DNA from: Peptoniphilus_A sp022767005
GTDB taxonomy: Bacteria > Bacillota > Clostridia > Tissierellales > Peptoniphilaceae
Reading direction: 5' to 3'
DNA length: 64,000 nucleotides
Assembly: GCF_050315115.1 (NCBI RefSeq)
Contig: NZ_JBNPOJ010000003.1
Span: 62,001-126,000, forward strand
Shown here: piece by piece, positions 25,798 to 34,511 of the stretch
Layout: each line of letters begins with the position of its first letter
How positions within the stretch are numbered: the stretch's first letter is position 1
The notes under the pieces: generated by a model
What the model saw: only the letters and a program-made list of their open reading frames with translations
Database searches by the model: none
Told to the model about the DNA's origin: nothing
Program-made: the position numbers and the translations under genes

Positions 25798-26729
25798 CTT
25801 ACACCTCTATTTCTAATGTATCTCTCTGCATAAACAGTAGCCACAGCACCATCATTTGCTGCTGTAACAATTTGTCTGAGAGGTTTTTTTCTTATATCTC
25901 CTGCAGCATAAATTCCTTCCACAGATGTCCTCATGCAGTCGTCTGTTATGATAAAACCAAAATCATCTAAATCTAAATAATCCCTTACAAATTTTGAATT
26001 GGGACTCATTCCCGCAAAAATAAAAATTCCATCAGAAGTAACTCTAGTATTTGTATTGTCAGATAAATCTAAAATATCCAAACTATTTACTCTGTCGTCG
26101 CCGTAAATTCCCTCGAGTTTTGAGTGCCAAGTGTAAGAAATTTTTGGATTCTCTTTAATTTTTTTAACTTCCAGTTCATTTCCATCGAAATTTCCTTCTT
26201 CGTGAATAATAATCATGTTAATTGAGTTTGCAAAATTAGATAGATAATCTGCCTCTTCTAAAGCAAGATCTCCTGAACCCAAGATATGTATGTCTTTGCC
26301 CTTAAAATAATCAGCATCGCAAGTTGAGCAGTAAGACACACCACGACCAGCAAATTCAGTTTCGCCGGGAACATTTATCATCTTAGCATAAGTTCCCGTT
26401 GCAATAATAATTGCCTTTGCAAAAAATTCCCTTCGCCTCAAAGTAATAAGTTTAAAACCATTATTCACTTTTTCGATTTTTGAAACAGTTCCGTAAGCAA
26501 ATTCATTAGTATTAAAACTTTCTGCTTGCTTTCTAAATTCATTTATCAAATCTCTACCAGAGATTTCTTTAAATCCTGGATAATTAATAATCTTAGGAGT
26601 GTCGTTAACTCTACCACCAAAGGAAAATTTTTCGATTACTAAAGTGTTTAAAAGAGATCTCCCCGCATAAATGGCAGCACTCAAACCAGCTACACCTGCA
26701 CCAATTATAACTAAATCATAACTTTTCAT
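25794..26729 (-). CDS. Thioredoxin reductase-like FAD-dependent oxidoreductase
   Basis: 311 aa, usual length for TrxB. FAD-binding GAGVAGLSAAIYAGRS (10-25), redox pair C134-S-T-C137 in YCSTCDADYF, a second dinucleotide site GSGDLALEEADYL and the C-terminal AAGDIRKKPLRQIVTAANDGAVA. It transfers electrons from NAD(P)H to a thioredoxin. The next gene, overlapping by 4 bases, carries a thioredoxin domain fused to an ASST-like propeller; this pair looks like a dedicated redox couple. The second Rossmann motif is GSGDLA rather than the typical GGGxxA, so the preferred nucleotide is unclear. Confidence 0.88.
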   Translation of the reverse strand: MKSYDLVIIGAGVAGLSAAIYAGRSLLNTLVIEKFSFGGRVNDTPKIINYPGFKEISGRDLINEFRKQAESFNTNEFAYGTVSKIEKVNNGFKLITLRRREFFAKAIIIATGTYAKMINVPGETEFAGRGVSYCSTCDADYFKGKDIHILGSGDLALEEADYLSNFANSINMIIIHEEGNFDGNELEVKKIKENPKISYTWHSKLEGIYGDDRVNSLDILDLSDNTNTRVTSDGIFIFAGMSPNSKFVRDYLDLDDFGFIITDDCMRTSVEGIYAAGDIRKKPLRQIVTAANDGAVATVYAERYIRNRGVR

Positions 26730-26738
26730 TTAATCACC

Positions 26739-27344
26739 TCAAATAGAATCCACAGGATTTTGTGGCGCCTTTTTTATAATTTCAAACTTGCCATTGTGAT
26801 AATCAGCTATGTTAAACTCGCCATTTCTCCTAACCCTATTTATCCAAAAATTTTCCATGGGAATATTCTCCATAATAGAAAACATAGCTACAATAGTAAC
26901 TCCGTGAGCCACGACTAAAATAGTGTTGTCAAGTTCTGGATAAATAGCAAGCTCAAAGAATTTTTCCACACGTTTTCTAAGATCGTATAAACTTTCACCA
27001 TCAATGCGGTTGTATCTATGTGGCTTATTAAAATAAAGTTTGTGAAGCCATCTATCACTGTCTTTAACATCCTTAATGTTTTTGCCTGACCAATAACCCA
27101 CATCAATTTCGCGAAGGAGTGAGGTCTTTATAATATGCCTGTTGGGACAAATTAATTTTGCAGTATCATAGGCACGACCAAGGTCAGAAGAATAAATCTT
27201 ATCGAAGTGAATATTCTTTGACTTATCGTGAAGCGCCTTTCCCATCTCAATACCTTCTTTAGTAAGTGGCGAATCATCTTGCCCTTGAATTATATTAAGC
27301 TTGTTCCATTCAGTCTCACCATGTCTTGTAAAATAAATCCTCAT
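26739..27344 (-). CDS. Histidine phosphatase family protein
   Basis: 201 aa from the ATG at 27344, preceded by GAGGG; the frame extends upstream to 27410 but that part is hydrophobic noise without a ribosome binding site. The catalytic RHGE motif is FTRHGETEWN, the second histidine is in VVAHGVTIVAM, and SDLGRAYDTAKLI fits the phosphoglycerate mutase-like phosphatases (cobC/gpmB group). Substrate unknown. It lies 9 bases upstream of the reductase gene on the same strand and may head that operon. Confidence 0.85.
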   Translation of the reverse strand: MRIYFTRHGETEWNKLNIIQGQDDSPLTKEGIEMGKALHDKSKNIHFDKIYSSDLGRAYDTAKLICPNRHIIKTSLLREIDVGYWSGKNIKDVKDSDRWLHKLYFNKPHRYNRIDGESLYDLRKRVEKFFELAIYPELDNTILVVAHGVTIVAMFSIMENIPMENFWINRVRRNGEFNIADYHNGKFEIIKKAPQNPVDSI

Positions 27345-27459
27345 ACTACCCTCACAATCTGTATAAAAAAATATATTCTTAATAATATTATATATTATTA
27401 AGAATAACAATTAAAGAAAGAAAAAATTACTCCTTAAAGAAACCACTGAATAAAGCAGT

Positions 27460-29070
27460 CTATCTGTTTTCCATTTCCTTTGAAAGAATTCTTGCCTCAT
27501 TGATTATTTCTTCTGGATAGTTTAGGCTATCCAAAATTGCTATGGCATTTCTCGTAGTTGCAGGTCCATCTTTTATTAAATAATCAAACTTTATGTCGCC
27601 ATCTTCTATTTTTTCTTCAAAGTGTTTGTTGTTAAAATAATCTTTCAATAAAATTGTAAGCTCGATGTCATGAGTTGCTGCCACAACGTGATTTTTCTTT
27701 GCCAAATATTTTAATGTCGATGTAGCAGATGCAATTCTATCAATAGTGTTAGTTCCTCTAAAAATCTCGTCTAGCAAAATTAACTTTTCTTCATCATCTT
27801 CTATCATCTCTATAATTGCCTTGGACTCTGCCATAAAATAGGAAAGATTTTTCATTATTGAGTCGCTAATGTCAATAGCCGATGTTACTTTAAGTGGCTT
27901 TATTTCAAATTTTTCACCAAAGAAAATGCCAAAACTAAGTGCAAAAACTGCATTTATGCCAATGGTTCTAAGATATGTCGACTTGCCAGATGCGTTAGAA
28001 CCCGTTAAAATTATTGATTTTTCCAAATCCAAATCATTGGGCACAGCATCTTTTAATAATGGATTGTACAAATTTTTGCCACAAATTTTTTCACTAAAAA
28101 TTGCATCTCCTGTATTATATGCTTTTTCAATGGAAATAATTCCTATTTCACAATCGATTTTTCCCAATAGATAATATAGTCTAAAAATTTCATCTTTATA
28201 CTCTTTAAAGTATTTTTGCGACTTTGAAAATTTTCTAGCTTCCGATAAAAATAATACATTTTTGTAAGTTTCTGCAAAATCCATTTCCGCATTGCCAGTC
28301 AAAAATCCAAAGGACTTTAAAGTTTTCTTTAGTGGAGAAATTCTTTTTAAAATATTTTCCATCTCTTCTAATTCTTCTGTAAATACTTGCCCTTTATTTT
28401 TCATCAAATTTTCTGAAACAAATAAAATACTTTTAAACCTAACTAAAGTTTCTAATTTGCCAAGAGTTATGTTGTTAAATTTTTTATAAATGTAAATATT
28501 TATTCCAAGTAGGACAAGAATAAATAGCACTGACCCAGCTCTTAAAAAGATAAAAAGAATTAAAATATAAAGTGCTGTAAAAGAAAAAATATTCGCCCCA
28601 ATTTCAAGCTCTTTGTCTATTTTAACTTCTTCCTCTACTAAACTTAATACATCTTCTTTAAAAAATCCAATTTTACCAAGTTGAAACTGAAGGTCTAATA
28701 GCTCATCTTCATGTTTTTTATAAATATTTCTATTGTTTTGGGACTTTATCAACTCATCCTTATCTAAAATTAAATTTCTAAGTCTGTAATAAAAATATTC
28801 AAATCCAAGCCTTGACACATTGTGATTAATTTTCTCTATAATTTTGTCAAAATTCAAATCATTGGCTGTAATTTCTGTTAAATTGCCGCCAATCCTTTTA
28901 TGTAATCCGTCGATTTTTCCCTTAAATTTTTTTGAGTGAACCTTTCCAAATTCTTTTATGATTTCTTCTCTTAAAATTTTTTCATTTCTCACTTTTATAT
29001 AATAATTGTAGAGAAAAATTATTGCAGAAAATACAAATAGTAAAATAATTGGTGCATAATAATCCTTCAT
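27460..29070 (-). CDS. Membrane-anchored MutS-like ATPase
   Basis: 536 aa from the ATG at 29070, preceded by GGGAGG. Residues 1-25 form a TM segment and about 170-215 one or two more; the C-terminal 200 residues are a MutS ATPase domain with Walker A TGSNASGKSTYLRT, Walker B KLILLDEIFRGTN and the following TNTIDR and AATHDIELT. It lacks the mismatch-recognition domain and the Smr endonuclease of MutS2. Proteins of this layout are common in Firmicutes and uncharacterised. Function unknown; a role in mismatch repair should not be assumed because of the membrane helices. Confidence 0.82.
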   Translation of the reverse strand: MKDYYAPIILLFVFSAIIFLYNYYIKVRNEKILREEIIKEFGKVHSKKFKGKIDGLHKRIGGNLTEITANDLNFDKIIEKINHNVSRLGFEYFYYRLRNLILDKDELIKSQNNRNIYKKHEDELLDLQFQLGKIGFFKEDVLSLVEEEVKIDKELEIGANIFSFTALYILILFIFLRAGSVLFILVLLGINIYIYKKFNNITLGKLETLVRFKSILFVSENLMKNKGQVFTEELEEMENILKRISPLKKTLKSFGFLTGNAEMDFAETYKNVLFLSEARKFSKSQKYFKEYKDEIFRLYYLLGKIDCEIGIISIEKAYNTGDAIFSEKICGKNLYNPLLKDAVPNDLDLEKSIILTGSNASGKSTYLRTIGINAVFALSFGIFFGEKFEIKPLKVTSAIDISDSIMKNLSYFMAESKAIIEMIEDDEEKLILLDEIFRGTNTIDRIASATSTLKYLAKKNHVVAATHDIELTILLKDYFNNKHFEEKIEDGDIKFDYLIKDGPATTRNAIAILDSLNYPEEIINEARILSKEMENR

Positions 29071-29128
29071 ATCAACCTCCCTCTTTAATATATTATAAAA
29101 AATCTTTAAGTGCAATTACATTCTGCAT

Positions 29129-29155
29129 AAAAAAACTGCCCACAATGTGAGCAGT
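29129..29155 (-). terminator. Terminator of the 2-hydroxyacid dehydrogenase gene
   Basis: ACTGCTCACA pairs with TGTGGGCAGT on the minus strand and is followed by seven T. Confidence 0.75.
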
Positions 29156-29213
29156 AATTTTAATTAATTTTAGTCTAAACTCTATATGCTACCTTAAATT
29201 AGCTATTATATTC

Positions 29214-30155
29214 TTATTTTCCGAAAAGTTCGTCAAAGTTTTTTAGAATTACATGACCAATATCGTCTTGAGCATCGATAGTAGAACCACCAATATGTGG
29301 TGTTACATAAAGTCTATCTAGTTCAAATAACTTATTTTCAACTGGAACATCTTGAGTGTCAAGTCCGCCAGAGCCAAGTTCATTAGAAAGTGTATCTAAG
29401 TTTGCTCCTCCTAATTTACCATTTTTAATGTAATCATAAAGTGCATCTTCATTAACAATTCCACCACGTGCAGCGTTGATTATGCAAGCTCCATCTTTCA
29501 TTTTTTCGAATTCATCACTAGAAAATAAATCCTTAGTGTCTGGAGTAAGTGGCATATGAAGAGTGATAATATCAGATTCTTTTACTATTCTATCAAAGTC
29601 AACAAGTTCAACATAATCTACTTTAATATCTTCTGGCTTTAAGAATGGATCGTAAGCAAGAACACTCATGTGGAATACATTAGCGATTTCTGCAACTCTT
29701 CTACCAATTGCACCAAAACCACAAATTCCTAAAGTTTTATTTCTAAGTTCTCTACCAATCCATCTGTATTTATTCCAAATTCCGCTCTTAACTTCATTTT
29801 GAGCTTGTACAGAATTTCTATAAAGGTCTAACATTTTTGCAAAAACAAGTTCAGCAACTGCGTTTGCATTTTGTCCTGGAGAGTTCTTAACTGGAATATT
29901 TTTTTCCTTTGCATAGTTAAGGTCAATGTGGTTAGTTCCTGTTGAACCAACAAAAATTGCCTTTAAATTTTTAGCAGCATCAAGAACTTCTTTGTTGATG
30001 AATGGGTCAACTCTCATAAATAAGAAATCATAAGGTTCAATAATTTCTGCTAATTTTTCAGAAGTTGGAAGCATAACCTTGTCAAGTTCAATACCTCTTT
30101 CTTCAAGTCCTTTGTCAATAACATCTGACATATAATCTACCATTAACGCTTTCAT
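29214..30155 (-). CDS. D-isomer specific 2-hydroxyacid dehydrogenase
   Basis: 313 aa from the ATG at 30155, six bases after AAGGAGG; an ATG two codons earlier abuts the Shine-Dalgarno. NAD-binding GFGAIGRRVAEIA (about 150-162), catalytic arginine in NAARGGIVNEDALY, and the histidine in VTPHIGGSTIDAQ are present. The enzyme interconverts a 2-oxoacid and a D-2-hydroxyacid with NAD(H). It resembles the phosphoglycerate dehydrogenase branch but lacks the C-terminal ACT domain, so the substrate is open. Monocistronic, with promoter 30197-30225 and its own terminator. Confidence 0.88.
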   Translation of the reverse strand: MKALMVDYMSDVIDKGLEERGIELDKVMLPTSEKLAEIIEPYDFLFMRVDPFINKEVLDAAKNLKAIFVGSTGTNHIDLNYAKEKNIPVKNSPGQNANAVAELVFAKMLDLYRNSVQAQNEVKSGIWNKYRWIGRELRNKTLGICGFGAIGRRVAEIANVFHMSVLAYDPFLKPEDIKVDYVELVDFDRIVKESDIITLHMPLTPDTKDLFSSDEFEKMKDGACIINAARGGIVNEDALYDYIKNGKLGGANLDTLSNELGSGGLDTQDVPVENKLFELDRLYVTPHIGGSTIDAQDDIGHVILKNFDELFGK

Positions 30156-30196
30156 TTGCATCCTCCTTAAAATTTTATGTACTTAGTTACATTTAT

Positions 30197-30225
30197 ATTG
30201 TAGTTGAAATCAAAATCTTTTTCAA
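30197..30225 (-). promoter_or_regulatory. Promoter of the hydroxyacid dehydrogenase gene
   Basis: TTGAAA (30225-30220), 17-base spacer, TACAAT (30202-30197), about 40 bases before the ATG. The rest of the 374-base gap up to 30529 holds only the terminator at 30447 and AT-rich sequence. Confidence 0.5.
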
Positions 30226-30446
30226 GTTCATTTGTAGCCTTAATATAATTAATACTTTTTTTCAAAAAAACCCTTGCAAAATCACTGTATATTTACTTTA
30301 AGTTAATTTTTTTGTCATAGGCTTTTTTATTTTTTATATAATTTTAGATTTTCAATAAGGATAAACAAAACTAATTCGGAGAAATTTTTAAAGTTTGTAA
30401 ATTTAAGTCAAGCTATATTTCTTTAAAAAAAGAACCATTAATACAT

Positions 30447-30489
30447 AAAAAGTATCAACCCTTACCCTTTTTAGGATTTAGGTTGATAC
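30447..30489 (-). terminator. Terminator of the pilus operon
   Basis: GTATCAACC and GGTTGATAC form perfect 9-bp arms (30452-30489) enclosing a partly paired interior; TTTTT follows on the minus strand. It lies 40 bases beyond the last sortase gene. Confidence 0.75.
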
Positions 30490-30529
30490 ACAAAAATTTT
30501 TTCAGAACCATTTCGACCCTACTATAATG

Positions 30530-31348
30530 TCAATGTCTTTTCTCTTTTTTTACATAAGCAATCATTTTAAAGAACACTAAAAACATGGCAATCCAACCAA
30601 CAACTGTAACAGCATAAATTGCATACTTTAAATATGGAACTTCACTTTTCTGTTCAACTTGTGTAGTTACATTGGCTTTCTTTTCCACAACTCTTTCTGC
30701 GTTAATTAATAACCTCTTTGGTCTAGGTGGTCTCTTTGGATGGCAAGTTAGTAATGTAATCATGTCCCTGCCTTCAATAGGGAGAATACTTTCCCAATCA
30801 CTTGGATCTATAATCTCTTGACCAGTAACTTTGTATTTCAAAAGTCCGCTGCGTCCATCAATTAAAATTTCATCTCCAACTTCAAGCTTGTCGATGTTGT
30901 AAAACATTAGATCTCCCCACCAGCCTCTATGACCAGCGATGACAGATCTCATAGACTTTCCACCAAGAGGAATACTCGTTCCCTCTACTTGTGCAACTCC
31001 CCAGTCCAAATGGTCGTAAGTTGCATCGAGATAAATCGGCTTTTTCATGTCAAGCTTAGGAATAATAAGATAAGCAAAAACTTCGTCCTTGTCAATGCCC
31101 TTGATATCGTAATAACCTTTATAATCTTCGTTGTCAAAGGGGTCGATAATATTGTTGCCGCTCTTTTTTACCTCTTCATTGTATTTTTTAAGTGCATCAG
31201 TTACACGAGCATCTTTCTCCTTAAAAGAAGCATACCTTTTGTCCGCCATGACTTCTCTAAAGGACATAGAAGTAAAGGCAAGAAGGGGCATAAATATCCC
31301 CACCAAGATAAACAAATATCCAATTATGACCCTAGTCTTAGCCTTCAT
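30530..31348 (-). CDS. Sortase, class C-like (diverged third sortase)
   Basis: 272 aa with an N-terminal TM (about 7-27) and a C-terminal TM (about 240-262), the class C layout. Catalytic residues are H140 in IAGHRGWW, C202 in LLTCHPKR and an arginine at 212 or 219. A DPF lid motif (69-71) precedes the core. Around the cysteine it reads TCHPKRPPRPKRLL instead of TCTPxxxNxHRLLVRG of its two neighbours, so it may have a different substrate, for example anchoring the finished pilus to the wall or adding one particular subunit. It overlaps the previous sortase gene by ATGA and ends the operon. Confidence 0.85.
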   Translation of the reverse strand: MKAKTRVIIGYLFILVGIFMPLLAFTSMSFREVMADKRYASFKEKDARVTDALKKYNEEVKKSGNNIIDPFDNEDYKGYYDIKGIDKDEVFAYLIIPKLDMKKPIYLDATYDHLDWGVAQVEGTSIPLGGKSMRSVIAGHRGWWGDLMFYNIDKLEVGDEILIDGRSGLLKYKVTGQEIIDPSDWESILPIEGRDMITLLTCHPKRPPRPKRLLINAERVVEKKANVTTQVEQKSEVPYLKYAIYAVTVVGWIAMFLVFFKMIAYVKKEKRH

Positions 31349-32184
31349 AGTCTCCTCCTGCGTCTTCTAATATAAATATATATAACGAGCATAACAAAAG
31401 CCAAAATAGCAATTACACATATCAATGACCTGTGATTGAACTTAGCCTTATTTTCCTCAGTTTCTTTTTCCTTTGGCACATAAGGAATCCTATGTCCTCG
31501 CACCAAAAGTCTGTGGGAATTAATCATATAAGGCGTGCAAGTTAAAAGAGTCATGTAGTCCATGCCGTCAACGACGAGAACATAATCAAAATTCCACGGC
31601 TCAATAACTACGATTTGGTCCACTTGATAAGCTAAAGTTTCCTTGATATTTGTATAATAAAACACATCCCCTACTTCCATTTTGTCAAGATCTCTAAAAA
31701 GTTTGACTTGCGGAAGACCTCTATGAGCTGTGATGACAGAGTGAGTAGACTTGCCGCCAACAGGAAGGGAAGTCCCTTCCAAATGACCACAAACGTGTTG
31801 CAAAACATCTTCAGAAGTTCCGGCAAAAACAGGAATATTTTGGTTTATCTTTGGAATATCTATATAGCCAATTTTTTCCCTCGCTTCAATCATCCTCGCA
31901 TAATTTGCCACGCCTTCCTTTTCCCTATCAGTATAGGGGTCAGCAAGCTTTGAAGGGTCTAGAGTTTCATTATACGCACGGGCAAGATCCATTCTTTTAT
32001 TTATCTCTTCCTCTGACATTTCGGAAACAGCTTCCTTAAATTCTGTAATTTGGTTGCTATTGTCCATAGTGTAATAATAATTTGAAATAATAGGATAAGT
32101 GGCAATGAGAAGACCCGATAAAAATAATAGGATAACCTTCCAATTATTTTTAAACTTCTCCTTCACTGTCATCACCCCTATCAT
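31345..32184 (-). CDS. Class C (pilus) sortase
   Basis: 279 aa. N-terminal and C-terminal TM segments, catalytic H154 (ITAHRG), C216 (LLTCTPYMIN) and R225 (SHRLLVRGHRIPY), with lid DPY at 82-84. Class C sortases join pilin monomers by isopeptide bonds at the cell membrane. The start is uncertain: codons at 32184, 32172 or 32166 are all possible because the gene begins inside the end of the previous sortase. The strong similarity with that neighbour indicates a gene duplication. Confidence 0.92.
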   Translation of the reverse strand: MIGVMTVKEKFKNNWKVILLFLSGLLIATYPIISNYYYTMDNSNQITEFKEAVSEMSEEEINKRMDLARAYNETLDPSKLADPYTDREKEGVANYARMIEAREKIGYIDIPKINQNIPVFAGTSEDVLQHVCGHLEGTSLPVGGKSTHSVITAHRGLPQVKLFRDLDKMEVGDVFYYTNIKETLAYQVDQIVVIEPWNFDYVLVVDGMDYMTLLTCTPYMINSHRLLVRGHRIPYVPKEKETEENKAKFNHRSLICVIAILAFVMLVIYIYIRRRRRRL

Positions 32185-33094
32185 TATTACTTAAATCACT
32201 ATTTTTAGTCGCATCTATCTTAGCCATCTCAATATTTTTTGCCTTTTCAGCTTCTCTTTTTTTCGCTAACTTTTTATTTCTCTTAGATTGAATAAATCTA
32301 GCTAATATAATTATAGCAAAAATTAAAAGAATGATAAGCCTTTTATCTATACCTAAATTGCCACCCTTATCTTCTCTAATCTTTTCATCTTTCTCAGGCA
32401 CATAAGGAATCCTATGACCACGGACAATGAGCCTGTGTGTATTAATCATAATAGGAGTGCAAGTAAGTAAAGTTGCATAATCTTTTCCCGGCACCACAAT
32501 AAGCTGAGAAAAATCAGAAGGATCTATGACGTCAATGTGATCAACTTCATATGCCAAAACACCGCCAATGTTGTTGATGTAAAACTTATCTCCAAGCTTT
32601 ATCTTTTCAAGATCGGTAAAAAGCCTAGCAGAAGGAAGACCAGAGTGAGCAGTGATGACAGTGTGAGTAGACTCTCCACCAATAGGAAGAGAAGTACCCT
32701 CTAAGTGTCCGCAACCTTTTTGCAAAATTTCCTCATTAGTACCAGCGTAAATTGGCAGATCCACGTCAATAGAAGGTATCTCAATGGTACCAATTTTAGT
32801 CCTAAGCTCAAGCATCTTTGCATAATTTTCTATCGCCCTATGTTTTTCTTCCTCACTATAAGGATCCTTTGGGACTACATTGCCTAAATCGTCGTTATAA
32901 ATCTTGGCTAACCTAAGACGTCTATCTATCTCCTCTTGACTCAATAGATCCCTTGCCTCTTTAAAATCAGCAACTTGATTATTTGCCTCAATCCTATAAT
33001 ACCAGTTAGAAATCATGGGGTAAGAAAGTATCCCAAGACCTAATATAAAAATGAAAATAAATAACTTATTGGATTTTTTCTTTTTTTTGCTCAT
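32150..33094 (-). CDS. Class C (pilus) sortase
   Basis: 314 aa from the ATG at 33094 (MSKKKKKSNK), preceded by GGAG. Two TM segments flank the catalytic domain with H150 (ITAHSG), C212 (LLTCTPIMIN) and R221 (THRLIVRGHRIPY) in this numbering, and a DPY lid. The tail after the second TM is long, charged and Asp/Lys-rich. It is the first of three overlapping sortase genes, located after an intra-operon terminator (33106-33129) that separates them from the pilins. Confidence 0.92.
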   Translation of the reverse strand: MSKKKKKSNKLFIFIFILGLGILSYPMISNWYYRIEANNQVADFKEARDLLSQEEIDRRLRLAKIYNDDLGNVVPKDPYSEEEKHRAIENYAKMLELRTKIGTIEIPSIDVDLPIYAGTNEEILQKGCGHLEGTSLPIGGESTHTVITAHSGLPSARLFTDLEKIKLGDKFYINNIGGVLAYEVDHIDVIDPSDFSQLIVVPGKDYATLLTCTPIMINTHRLIVRGHRIPYVPEKDEKIREDKGGNLGIDKRLIILLIFAIIILARFIQSKRNKKLAKKREAEKAKNIEMAKIDATKNSDLSNNDRGDDSEGEV

Positions 33095-33105
33095 TTTTTC
33101 TCCAT

Positions 33106-33129
33106 AAAAAAGAGGCTCCAAGGAGCCTC
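33106..33129 (-). terminator. Intra-operon terminator between pilins and sortases
   Basis: GAGGCTCC-TT-GGAGCCTC on the minus strand, a perfect 8-bp stem with a 2-base loop followed by six T, three bases past the basal pilin stop. It should lower sortase expression relative to the pilins by partial read-through. Confidence 0.8.
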
Positions 33130-33132
33130 ACT

Positions 33133-34374
33133 TTACTTTTTGTCCTTGATCATAAACCTGCCTAGACCAATCATTATAGCACCAGCGATGACAAGTACAA
33201 TTAGCGTAATGTCGCCAGTCTTAGGAATAGGTGGCTTTTTAGTATTTTCAATAATTAGGACTTTTTCAAAAGAATTGTCGTCAACTTCAAATTTCAAACT
33301 GCCCTGTAAAAGAGTGTAGCCACTAGGAGCCTTAGTTTCCCAGATATAATAAGTTCCATAAGGGAGATCCCTCACAAAAAACTTGCCATCTTCGCCAGAA
33401 CTAAGAACTAGATCCTTGCCATTGCGCTTTAACCTTTGGTCTTTGCCATCAACTTGACGAGTGATGACAAACTCAGCACCAGAAAGACCCCTTTCTCTTG
33501 ACTCATCAGTCTTGAAGAAATTATAAGAACCAAGCTTTTTCTTGTTCATAACAGTGAGCTTTGCCTTGTCCCCAGAGAATATTGAAAATTGACTTTCTGC
33601 CGTAACAATCTCATAACCCTTAGGTGCCTCGATTTCTTTGAAAAAATATACACCAGGGTCAAGGTCTTTTATTAAAATATAACCCTTATCATCAGTCTCG
33701 AAGACTTCTTCCTTGCCCTTATCATTCATAGAAAAATTGCTAGTCCTTACTACCTCGCCATTATCGCGAATAAGTTGGAACTTTGCACCTTTTAATGCCC
33801 TTCCTTCATCATCAGTCTTAAAAAGCAAAACTGAATTAGGAGGAGTTGGCGGTACATCAGGAGGTACGTGCGGTGGATTTTCTGGAGGATTTTGTGGAGG
33901 CTTATGAGGTGGATTTTCTGGCGGAGGAGTTTCCCTTCCTCCCCACTTTAATTTAACAATATTTGTTTCCTCAGGAGAAAAAACTGCAGATTCAATAAAA
34001 GTTTTTCTATCCTTGCCACCTAACTCCCTAATATAATAAGTGCCTCTTTCAAGTTCAAGAGTAAATTTGTAGTCGTCCTTCTCCTTAGGACTAATGACCC
34101 ACTTGTCCTTTTTATCAGCAAGTTGCTTGTCAAGGTCATCTTCACTTAACTTGTCTAATATAGAAACAAGTTTAGTCTTATCCATATTAGTATCAATAAA
34201 TTTATCGTTGATTTTCCAAATACCGAGAGTCCTACCTTCCAAATCCTCTCTAGTCAAAGTTTCCCTTGTATTAATTTCCATGGTAACAGAAGATGCTCCC
34301 AAAACATTAAGAGGTAGGAAGACCACAGTTATCATCATGTATAAAATTATTAAATCTTTAATTTTCTTCTTCAT
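33133..34374 (-). CDS. Basal/minor pilin with Cna_B domains and proline-rich linker
   Basis: 413 aa from the ATG at 34374 (MKKKIKDLI), preceded by GAGGTAGAG. Signal peptide (about 1-27, ending near NVLGASS), an N-terminal domain, a 30-residue proline-rich stretch (about 150-180, PPENPPHKPPQNPP type), then two Cna_B folds with E-box-like KEIEAPKGYE and ETKAPSGYTL, and a sorting signal IPKTG at about 383 with TM and KDKK tail. Proline-rich linkers near the wall are typical of base pilins that end pilus polymerisation. It lies between the major pilin and the sortases. Confidence 0.85.
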   Translation of the reverse strand: MKKKIKDLIILYMMITVVFLPLNVLGASSVTMEINTRETLTREDLEGRTLGIWKINDKFIDTNMDKTKLVSILDKLSEDDLDKQLADKKDKWVISPKEKDDYKFTLELERGTYYIRELGGKDRKTFIESAVFSPEETNIVKLKWGGRETPPPENPPHKPPQNPPENPPHVPPDVPPTPPNSVLLFKTDDEGRALKGAKFQLIRDNGEVVRTSNFSMNDKGKEEVFETDDKGYILIKDLDPGVYFFKEIEAPKGYEIVTAESQFSIFSGDKAKLTVMNKKKLGSYNFFKTDESRERGLSGAEFVITRQVDGKDQRLKRNGKDLVLSSGEDGKFFVRDLPYGTYYIWETKAPSGYTLLQGSLKFEVDDNSFEKVLIIENTKKPPIPKTGDITLIVLVIAGAIMIGLGRFMIKDKK

Positions 34375-34400
34375 CTCTACCTCACAATCATAATATGTAA

Positions 34401-34420
34401 GGAAGGGGAAATCCCCTCCC
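34401..34420 (-). other. Intercistronic hairpin before the basal pilin gene
   Basis: GGGAGGGG-ATTT-CCCCTTCC on the minus strand, a GC-rich stem with one mismatch and no T-run, 26 bases before the pilin ATG. It may stabilise or process the mRNA between the major and basal pilin genes. Confidence 0.5.
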
Positions 34421-34511
34421 ATAGATTTAAAAAATTGTTTCTTGCGTTAATAATTTTGTATAAAATCTCAAGATATTATCTCAAAAATATCCATCTCAAT
34501 CAATAGATTGA

